Shown: one piece after another, positions 1 through 7,203 of the stretch | Numbering within the stretch: position 1 is the first letter of the stretch | How the letters are laid out: every line of letters starts with the position of its first letter | DNA from: JAJRPT01 sp964465945 | Lineage (GTDB): Bacteria; Bacteroidota; Ignavibacteria; Kapaibacteriales; UBA2268 | Reading direction: 5' to 3' | Assembly (NCBI GenBank): GCA_964465945.1 | Contig: CAYXMM010000013.1 | Location: forward strand, 1-64,000 | DNA: 64,000 nt | Position numbers and translations under genes: made by a program | Notes under the pieces: model-generated | What the model saw: the letters and a program-made list of their open reading frames with translations, nothing else | Told to the model about the DNA's origin: nothing | Databases searched by the model: none

Positions 1-730
1 AGGGGTGTCGGCTTGCCGACGGGGTGTTTTGTATTAAAAAAATCTACAATCTCTTACAGACGAAATAAATCAAAAGTCCTCCCCTTCGAGGAGGATTTAG
101 GTGGTGTTGCCTGCTCTGTCATTCTGAGCTAAACCGACAAAACCTCAAAAAAATTCCACTCTATTAGAGGGGTGGCTGCAAAGCAGGCGGGGTGTGCTGT
201 ATTAAAATCTCTTGCCGACGAAATAAATCAAAAGTCCTCCCCTTCGGGGAGGATTTAGGTGGGGTTGCCTGCTCATCATTCTGAGCTAAACCGACAAAAC
301 CTCAAAAAATTCCCCTCTATTAGAGTGATGTCGGCTTGCCGACGGGGTGTTTTGTATTAAAATCTCTTGCAGACGAAATAAATCAAAAGTCCTCCCCCCG
401 GGGAGGATTTAGGTGGGGTTGCCTGCTCTGTCATTCTGAGCTAAACCAGCAAAAAGTCCAAAATTCCCCTCTATTAGAGGGGTGGCTGCAAAGCCGACGG
501 GGTGTTTTGTATTAAAAAAATCTACAATCTCTTACAGACGAAATAAATCAAAAGTCCTCCCCTTCGGGGAGGATTTAGGTGGGGTTGCCTGCTCATCATT
601 CTGAGCTAAACCGACAAAACCTCAAAAAAAAATTCCCCTCTATTAGAGGGGTGGCTGCAAAGCAGACGGGGTGTTTTGTATTAAAAAATATTTCGCTGCG
701 CTCAATATGACGGGGAGTGTTTTTATTATA
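1..730. repeat. Imperfect tandem array of ~155-165 bp units
   Basis: About four and a half copies of one unit lie head to tail, and the array begins before the window. An anchor starting GACGAAATAAATCAAAAGTC recurs at 59, 217, 372 and 537, giving steps of 158, 155 and 165 bases. Each unit has a CCTCCCC/GGGGAGG hairpin, a stretch TCATTCTGAGCTAAACC, a CCCCTC/GAGGGG hairpin, and GACGGGGTG before an AT tract. Two variants of the last part alternate: TGTCGGCTTGCCGAC near 5 and 326, and TGGCTGCAAAGC near 170, 480 and 650. A 64-codon minus-strand ORF at 596-790 is only repeat sequence. No gene is visible from 1 to 765. Confidence 0.9.
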
Positions 731-765
731 AAATATTTGTTGCTTAGATATAAATATTTTATATA

Positions 766-790
766 ATAAAATGGGAGCGAAAGCCCCCAT
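766..790 (-). terminator. Intrinsic terminator of asnS
   Basis: On the minus strand an 8-bp stem with one mismatch (ATGGGGGC, loop TTTC, GCTCCCAT) is followed by TTTTATT. It lies 27 bases past the asnS stop codon. Confidence 0.6.
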
Positions 791-816
791 TAAATTATTA
801 CTTCTTCAATAAAAAT

Positions 817-2163
817 TTAAGGTATAATCCTATGAATCATTCGTGGGAATGGGATGCACTCGCGAATGTGTTTTGCTCCTGTAATCCACTTAACAGTTCG
901 CTCTAAGCCCATACCAAAACCTGAATGTGGCACTGAGCCGTATCTTCTTAGGTCTATATACCATTGGAAGTCCGCCATATCAAGTTCTTCGTGCTTAATT
1001 CGCTCTTCTAAAAACTCAATATTATCTTCCCTTTGTGAGCCACCTATTAACTCGCCTGCTTTTTCTGGTCCAAGCATATCCATTGCTCGAACTACTTTAG
1101 GATTCTCAGGGTCGCGTTTCATATAAAATGCTTTTATTTCAGTTGGGTAGTTGTAGATAAAACATGGCTGGTCAAATTGTTCCATTAATGCTTCTTCTTG
1201 TGGCGCACCAAAGTCTTCACCCCAAGGGAATGGTCTAATTTCTACATCCTCACCATCGATTTTCTTAATTAATGGAATATCGTTATCAATTAACCATTGC
1301 ACTGCTTCAGTATAGCTCATTCTTGGGAAGTTTCCTTGAATTTTTTCAAGTTTAGATATATCTCTTTCAAGTGTTTCAAGGTCCTTTCTGCAAGTTTCTA
1401 ATACGTATTTAACAATATAAACAGTTAAATCCTCTGCAAGTTGCATATTATCTTCGAGTTCGTAGAATGCCATTTCTGGCTCGACCATCCAAAATTCAGT
1501 TAAGTGCTTACGTGTTTTAGATTTTTCGGCTCGGAAAGCAGGTCCAAAAGTATAAACTTTTCCAAGTGCCATAGCAGTTGCTTCTGCGTATAATTGACCA
1601 GATTGAGATAAATAAGCGCTACCTAAATCGAAGTATTCAGTTTCAAATAATGTAGATGTTCCTTCGCAAGCATTAGGCGTAAACATAGGCGAATCCATTA
1701 ATTTAAACCCATTACTATCAAAGAAATCCCTAATTGCTTTTTGCACTGCAGCTCTAACTCGCATAATTGCATGCTGACGTGAAGAACGTAACCACAAATG
1801 TCGGTTTTCCATCAAGAAACTATCGCCATGTTCTTTTGGAGTGATGGGGTAATCTTTAGTTAACTGATAAACAGAAAGTTCAGTCGTGTCAATTTCATAA
1901 CCACCTGGTGCTTTTTCGTTCTCAACAACTTTTCCAATAACTTTTATAGATGATTCTTGAGTTAAAGACTTTGCTAATTCAAATTGTTCTTCGCTTAAAT
2001 TATCTTTAAAAACAACGCATTGAGCTAAACCAGTTCCGTCTCTTAAAATGATGAATTGTAATTTACCTTTTCCTCTGATGTTATAAACCCAGCCGTTTAG
2101 TTCGACAATATGGTCTTTGTGTTTTGATAAATCTTCAATATAGACTTTATCTTTATACGACAT
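817..2163 (-). CDS. asnS: Asparaginyl-tRNA synthetase
   Basis: Charges tRNA-Asn with asparagine in the cytoplasm. At 448 residues it has the usual length. Residues about 5-105 form the OB-fold anticodon-binding domain and the rest is a class II catalytic core. Motif 3 (GFGMGLERT) is at 415-423 and the C-terminal IPFPR of the AspRS/AsnRS family is at 437-441. GSQRED in the core and the C-terminal ending fit AsnRS better than AspRS, though the two families are close and the assignment rests on overall pattern. The gene stands alone on the minus strand, between the repeat array and the defence region, with its own terminator downstream. Confidence 0.93.
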   Translation of the reverse strand: MSYKDKVYIEDLSKHKDHIVELNGWVYNIRGKGKLQFIILRDGTGLAQCVVFKDNLSEEQFELAKSLTQESSIKVIGKVVENEKAPGGYEIDTTELSVYQLTKDYPITPKEHGDSFLMENRHLWLRSSRQHAIMRVRAAVQKAIRDFFDSNGFKLMDSPMFTPNACEGTSTLFETEYFDLGSAYLSQSGQLYAEATAMALGKVYTFGPAFRAEKSKTRKHLTEFWMVEPEMAFYELEDNMQLAEDLTVYIVKYVLETCRKDLETLERDISKLEKIQGNFPRMSYTEAVQWLIDNDIPLIKKIDGEDVEIRPFPWGEDFGAPQEEALMEQFDQPCFIYNYPTEIKAFYMKRDPENPKVVRAMDMLGPEKAGELIGGSQREDNIEFLEERIKHEELDMADFQWYIDLRRYGSVPHSGFGMGLERTVKWITGAKHIRECIPFPRMIHRIIP

Positions 2164-2340
2164 AATGTATTCCGTGAAAAATAATTATAAATTTTACAAA
2201 ATTAAGAAATTAATCTTGAATTTATTTATAGACGACAATGTAAGGAGTTTATTAGGACATATAGAAACTAAAAAGAAACTCCTAAACTTTTCGTAATTTG
2301 CTAAATTCATTTTGCATAAATTTATTCTAATTTTATTATA

Positions 2341-4209
2341 ATGATTCATAATTACATTGAGAATCTAAATAAACGATTCAAACTCGGCAACGCAACTGAA
2401 CATACTTACAGAGGCGACCTACAAAATTTATTAGAATCTCTTGTTCATGGAATCAGAGCAACTAACGAACCTACTCGCCAAAAATGTGGTGCACCTGATT
2501 ATATTTTAACAAAAAATGATATTCCAGTTGGATTTATTGAGGCAAAAGATATTGGCAATCAAGACTTAGAAGGCAAAAAGAAAACAGGAAATAAAGAACA
2601 ATTTGATAGGTATAAATCATCATTAACTAATTTAATTTTTACTGATTATCTTGATTTTCATTTATATAGAGATGGAAATTTTGTTACAAGTATTAAAATT
2701 GGAGAAATCTCAAATAAAGGCATTACTCCGATAAAAGATAATTTTGCTCAATTTGAAAATTTAATTAAAGACTTTTGTTCTCATATCGACCAAACTATTT
2801 CAAGTCCCGAAAAACTCGCTAAAATGATGGCTGGTAAAGCTCGACTACTTGGAGATATAATTGAAAAAGCATTAATTATCGATATTGAAGAAGAAGTAAA
2901 TTCGGACCTTTTTGCTCAGATGACTGCTTTCAAAGAAATTCTAATTCATGATATTACTCCAAAGGGATTTGCAGATGTTTACGCTCAAACTATTGCTTAT
3001 GGATTATTCGCAGCACGCTATCACGACCCAACTCTTCCAACTTTTTCTCGAGATGAAGCCGCACGATTAATTCCAAAGTCAAATCCTTTTTTGCGTAAAT
3101 TATTTCATTATATCGCTGGTCCTGACCTCGATGATAGGATATTGTGGGTAGTAGAATCTCTTGTAGAAATCTTCCTTGCGACTGATGTGGCAGATATTCT
3201 TAAAAACTTCGGAAAAGCTACAAAAATGGAAGACCCAATTTTCCATTTTTACGAAACTTTCCTTGCCGAATACGACCCTAAACTAAGAAAAGCAAGAGGC
3301 GTTTGGTACACACCTCAACCCGTTGTTAATTTTATAGTAAGGGCAGTCGATGAAATTCTAAAAGAAGATTTTGGGATTGCTCAAGGTCTTGCTGATAATA
3401 GCAAAATCAAAATAAAAGTAGATAATCAAGGTAAGAAGATAGAAGAAGAAGTTCATAGAGTGCAAATCTTAGACCCAGCAACTGGAACCGGGACTTTCCT
3501 TGCTGAAGTAGTAAAACACATACACAAAAAATTCAAAGGGCAAGAAGGCATTTGGTCGAACTATGTAGAAAAAGACTTAATTCCTCGCCTAAATGGATTT
3601 GAGTTATTAATGGCATCTTACGCAATGGCACATTTAAAATTAGACTTACTCTTATCCGAAACTGGCTACAAAGCAACAAAAGACCAAAGATTTAGAATTT
3701 ACCTAACAAATTCATTAGAAGAACATCACCCAGAAACAGGAACTCTTTTCGCTACTTGGCTAAGCATCGAAGCAAACGAGGCAAACCAAATAAAACGAGA
3801 TACACCAGTAATGTGCGTTATCGGAAATCCACCATATAGCGTTAGCAGTTCCAACAAAGGCGAATGGATAGATAATTTAATGACAGATTACAAAAAAGAT
3901 TTAAACGAAAGAAACATACAACCCTTATCAGATGACTATATAAAATTCATCAGATACGGACAGCATTTAATAGAAAAAAATGGAGAAGGCATACTTGCAT
4001 ATATTTCAAACAATAGTTTTGTAGATGGAGTAATACATAGGCGAATGAGAGAAGAACTAATGAAAACATTTAATAAAATTTACATATTAGACTTGCACGG
4101 AAACTCTCGCAAAAAAGAAACATCGCCTGACGGAAGTGCCGACCAAAACGTATTCGACATAATGCAAGGAGTTTCAATAAACATTTTTGTAAAGGTTAAG
4201 AAAAAATGA
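2341..4209 (+). CDS. N-terminal half of a split type IIG/ISP-like restriction-methylation enzyme (nuclease + adenine methylase)
   Basis: Predicted to cleave DNA and methylate adenine. Residues 1-150 look like a PD-(D/E)XK nuclease: D53 in GAPDYI, then E67-A68-K69. A helical coupler region covers about 160-320. The N6-adenine methylase follows, with the S-adenosylmethionine motif DPATGTGTFL from D378 and the catalytic NPPY from N496. No helicase domain is present, so this is closer to compact type IIG enzymes than to full type ISP enzymes. The product stops at SINIFVKVKKK, where homologues run on into a DLYGKR segment and the specificity domain. That missing part starts at 7200. The stop overlaps the next start (ATGA, 4206). 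No clear Shine-Dalgarno precedes the ATG at 2341. Whether the halves assemble is unknown. Confidence 0.85.
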   Translation: MIHNYIENLNKRFKLGNATEHTYRGDLQNLLESLVHGIRATNEPTRQKCGAPDYILTKNDIPVGFIEAKDIGNQDLEGKKKTGNKEQFDRYKSSLTNLIFTDYLDFHLYRDGNFVTSIKIGEISNKGITPIKDNFAQFENLIKDFCSHIDQTISSPEKLAKMMAGKARLLGDIIEKALIIDIEEEVNSDLFAQMTAFKEILIHDITPKGFADVYAQTIAYGLFAARYHDPTLPTFSRDEAARLIPKSNPFLRKLFHYIAGPDLDDRILWVVESLVEIFLATDVADILKNFGKATKMEDPIFHFYETFLAEYDPKLRKARGVWYTPQPVVNFIVRAVDEILKEDFGIAQGLADNSKIKIKVDNQGKKIEEEVHRVQILDPATGTGTFLAEVVKHIHKKFKGQEGIWSNYVEKDLIPRLNGFELLMASYAMAHLKLDLLLSETGYKATKDQRFRIYLTNSLEEHHPETGTLFATWLSIEANEANQIKRDTPVMCVIGNPPYSVSSSNKGEWIDNLMTDYKKDLNERNIQPLSDDYIKFIRYGQHLIEKNGEGILAYISNNSFVDGVIHRRMREELMKTFNKIYILDLHGNSRKKETSPDGSADQNVFDIMQGVSINIFVKVKKK

Positions 4210-5855
4210 AAAAAGAAAGTCAAACATATGAAAAAAAATCTCTAAAATTATTCGATAAAAAAAATCCTGATTGGAAAAAATTATATAAAAGTTGTGTAGC
4301 ATTTGCTAACAGTGAAGGTGGTAAGTTATTTATTGGAATTGAAGATGATATTGAACTGCCACCACCAAATCAAAATATTTCTCAAGAACTTATAAACAGA
4401 ATTATATCAAATATAAAAAATAATACCTTTAATGTTGGAATAACTTATGAAATTCATACTTTTGATAATGGTGGTAATTGTTTAATTATTAATGTAAAAA
4501 GGAATTCAGAATCAATTGCAAGTACAACAGATGGTAAATATTATATAAGAATTGGTGATGAATCAAAAGCTCTTCAACCTGACGAATTATCAAGACTCAT
4601 GCAAGACAAAGGTAATTTTAGTTGGGAACTTAAAAATTACTTAAAAATAAGGTTGTCTGATTGCGATGAAGAAAAATTAAAATTATTTATAAATGATATA
4701 AAAAATAGCGATAGAGTTTCTGAAAGGATGAAAGAACAATCTAATAATGAAATTTTAGAATATTTCTTTTTAACTGATAATGATTATTTAACAAATCTAG
4801 GTATATTATGGATTGGAAAAAGAATACATAGGGCTAAATTATTATACTCTCCAGTAATTCAAGTTATTAAATATGATGAACGACAAAATAAAATACAAAA
4901 AATAAACTATGATTCTTATGATTTAACACCTAAGGAACTTATTCAAAAGGTTTGGGCAGACATTTTAGATTTTCGAGAATATATTGAAATTCCAGATGGA
5001 ATATTTAGAAAAAATGTTTATTTCTATGACGAAACAATTATAAGAGAATTACTTGCAAACGCAATCGTGCATAAACCCTATACGACTCGAGGCGACATTT
5101 TTATTAAAATCTACCCTGATAAAATCGAATTTATTAATCCTGGATTATTACCTTATCCTGTAACGCCTACAAACATTCTTCATAAAACTGTTGCTCGAAA
5201 CCCAAAACTAGTCAGGATATTTTACAATTTGAAATTAGTTGAAAATGAAGGAAGTGGATATGATAAAATTTATGAAAATTTATTATTTTCAGGAAAAGAA
5301 TTACCAGAAATAATTGAAGAAGACGATTCTGTAAAAATTACAATATTTAAAAAAATAGTGAATTTTGACATTATAAAATTGTTAGATTCTATTAATGACA
5401 AATTTAACTTGAACCAAAAAGCAAAAATTACATTATCATTAATTGCTCAAAATGAATCACTTAGATTAAGTGAAATAATTAAATTTCTAGGTGTAAATGA
5501 ATCAACCTTTAAAAAAGAGTGGATTAGTTACCTCTTGGATTATAATATTTTAGTTACTAAAGGAAAATCATCAAACACTAATTATTTAGTTAATCCAATT
5601 TTAGTAAAAGGCAAAAAGTCAATAGATTTCACAACTTTAAAATCTATTGAAGCACATAGATTAAAAGCTTTGATTTTAGAAGATTTGGAAAAATATCCAA
5701 ATAGCAAAAGAGGTGAAATTCATGAAAGAATTGGAATTGAAATTAGAGAAAGATATTTAAGGACTGTTTTAAAGCAATTATTAGAGGAAGAAAAAATTAT
5801 TAAAAATGGTTTAACAAAATCAACAACTTATAAACTTAATTTGGATTTTATTTGA
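4206..5855 (+). CDS. AlbA_2 (Schlafen-like) and HATPase domain protein lodged in the split restriction enzyme
   Basis: 549 residues. The N-terminal ~130 residues match the AlbA_2/Schlafen-like putative nucleic-acid-binding domain: a conserved segment CVAFANSEGGKLFIGIEDD and later YYIRIGDES. A GHKL-type ATPase region follows, with an N-box-like ELLANAIVHKPY near residue 281 and a GSGYDKIYE segment further on. The last 150 residues look like winged-helix DNA-binding modules. Proteins of this architecture are annotated as ATP-binding transcriptional regulators and are common beside restriction systems; their molecular role is not settled. The start codon overlaps the stop of the methylase half, so translation is probably coupled. 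It could be a controller of the island or an effector. Confidence 0.75.
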   Translation: MKKESQTYEKKSLKLFDKKNPDWKKLYKSCVAFANSEGGKLFIGIEDDIELPPPNQNISQELINRIISNIKNNTFNVGITYEIHTFDNGGNCLIINVKRNSESIASTTDGKYYIRIGDESKALQPDELSRLMQDKGNFSWELKNYLKIRLSDCDEEKLKLFINDIKNSDRVSERMKEQSNNEILEYFFLTDNDYLTNLGILWIGKRIHRAKLLYSPVIQVIKYDERQNKIQKINYDSYDLTPKELIQKVWADILDFREYIEIPDGIFRKNVYFYDETIIRELLANAIVHKPYTTRGDIFIKIYPDKIEFINPGLLPYPVTPTNILHKTVARNPKLVRIFYNLKLVENEGSGYDKIYENLLFSGKELPEIIEEDDSVKITIFKKIVNFDIIKLLDSINDKFNLNQKAKITLSLIAQNESLRLSEIIKFLGVNESTFKKEWISYLLDYNILVTKGKSSNTNYLVNPILVKGKKSIDFTTLKSIEAHRLKALILEDLEKYPNSKRGEIHERIGIEIRERYLRTVLKQLLEEEKIIKNGLTKSTTYKLNLDFI

Positions 5856-6019
5856 CAACAGTATTATTACTGTCAAACAAATGTCAAATCAATAAAATTT
5901 AAGTGGTTTTATAACAAGTAGTTAATTTGACGATAATAAAAGTTACATATCAAACATCTGTCAAATAAAATCTGTTAAATCATTAATAAATAATGTTATT
6001 TCAATAAGATAATTTGACA
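5851..6019. promoter_or_regulatory. Cluster of six TTTGACA/TGTCAAA heptamers
   Basis: The 298-base gap between the AlbA_2 gene and the DUF2971 gene holds the heptamer at 5851-5857 (+), 5871-5877 (-), 5882-5888 (-), 5926-5932 (+, last base G), 5959-5965 (-) and 6013-6019 (+). The first overlaps the AlbA_2 stop codon and forms an imperfect inverted repeat with the second. Two forward copies are followed by the same ATAATAAAA. Such clustering suggests operator sites for a DNA-binding protein, perhaps the winged-helix AlbA_2 protein. That link is inference. Confidence 0.45.
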
Positions 6020-6051
6020 ATAATAAAATCCATTGAATCAATTAAGATATT

Positions 6052-6126
6052 TTAGAGGAGTGTAGCGAAGCGACGGGGCGGGTTCTTTAGTCATTCTAAC
6101 CTCAAAAACCAATTTGCCAGAATGAC
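6052..6126. repeat. Degenerate solo copy of the GC-hairpin repeat family
   Basis: TTAGAGGAGTGTAGCGAAGC and GACGGGGCGGGTT recall the ends of the units at 1-730. They are followed by GTCATTCT (6090-6097) and its inverted copy AGAATGAC (6119-6126). The copy lies just before the ribosome-binding site of the DUF2971 gene. Confidence 0.6.
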
Positions 6127-6153
6127 CTAATATTTATTTAAAGGAAATAGAAA

Positions 6154-7203
6154 TTGTACGATAGTAATTATAAATTACAAATAGAATTAAACAAAATAAC
6201 TAATCAAAAAATTAGCTATAATGAGATTCTTAAAGAAATCAAACCAATGAATACAAATAAAAATAAATTACCTTTTGATAATGTGGAAGATAATATAAAA
6301 GACATTTTATTTTCAAAAGATACTTTATTTCATTATACAAACTTTGAAAGTTTTATTAAAATTTTTCAATCTCAAGAATTGAGATTTTCTAAACTAAACA
6401 ATTTTAGCGATCCTTCTGAATTAAAAAAATTTAGTTTTAATATGTGGTACAAAGGAATTTTTAAACCTGAAGATAATTTGATTGTACGAGATGGGAGTAA
6501 AATAAGCCAACAAGAAATAGATAATTTTATTAATAAAATAAATATTATTTGCTTTTCTTCTAATCAACAATATTTTAATCCTGATGAAAATGGAACTGAA
6601 AATATAAGAGAAATAAATTCAATAATTGATGAACTAAATGTTATTAGTCAATATTATACACAATTTAAAGATATTAATTATGATATATTAAGACCTCATT
6701 TTGGATTTGATAAATTTCGAATGTGGGAGCAGTATGGGCAGAATCATCAAGGTGTTTGTTTGGTATTTGATAAATTTAAATTAAAAAATCAAGAAAATAT
6801 TAAAATACAAAATGTTCATTATGTTAATAATTTTAAGGTATATGCTCCTAACCTTGACAAATCCAATGAAAAAGAACTTTATGAATTGCTAAATCAAAAA
6901 CAAATTGATTATAAAGATGAAAATGAGGTTAGAATTATATTAGAATTTCAAGAAAATGAATTTAAATACTTAAATATTAAAGATTCATTAATAGGTGTAA
7001 TCATAGGTCATAATATGCAAACTGAAATTGAAAGGAATCTATTTAATATTTATGAAAAATATATCAATAAATACGATGGAAAAATATTTAAAATAAAACA
7101 TATTTTTGAAAAAAAATCAACAGAAAGATACAAATATATTTTAGCTAACTCTAATTATCAAAAATATCTATTTGAATATAATAAAGAGGAAACAACCACA
7201 TGA
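6154..7203 (+). CDS. DUF2971 domain protein lodged in the split restriction enzyme
   Basis: 349 residues matching the DUF2971 pattern: HYTN near residue 60 (FHYTNFESF), a SDPSE segment where the family has NDPxE, an ICFSS segment, and the hallmark MWEQYGQNHQGVCLVF from residue 190. The family has no established biochemical activity. Members are often seen in accessory and defence-like loci. The start is TTG at 6154 behind AAGGAAAT; an in-frame ATG at 6247 is the alternative. Its stop overlaps the start of the specificity half (ATGA at 7200), so both flanks of the inserted pair are translationally coupled to the enzyme halves. No signal peptide or membrane segment is visible. It may be an effector or accessory of the system. 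Confidence 0.72.
   Translation: MYDSNYKLQIELNKITNQKISYNEILKEIKPMNTNKNKLPFDNVEDNIKDILFSKDTLFHYTNFESFIKIFQSQELRFSKLNNFSDPSELKKFSFNMWYKGIFKPEDNLIVRDGSKISQQEIDNFINKINIICFSSNQQYFNPDENGTENIREINSIIDELNVISQYYTQFKDINYDILRPHFGFDKFRMWEQYGQNHQGVCLVFDKFKLKNQENIKIQNVHYVNNFKVYAPNLDKSNEKELYELLNQKQIDYKDENEVRIILEFQENEFKYLNIKDSLIGVIIGHNMQTEIERNLFNIYEKYINKYDGKIFKIKHIFEKKSTERYKYILANSNYQKYLFEYNKEETTT

Noticed and set aside
1..730. Array resembling a CRISPR
   Set aside because: Whole units of ~155-165 bases repeat with little unique sequence between them. There are no short repeats with distinct spacers and no cas gene.
596..790. 64-codon minus-strand ORF
   Set aside because: It lies inside the hairpin repeats and an asnS terminator, and has no ribosome site or family match.
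5851..6019. TTTGACA cluster as a replication origin (iterons or DnaA boxes)
   Set aside because: Copies are in mixed orientation with irregular spacing, no DnaA boxes were seen, and the surrounding genes are accessory.
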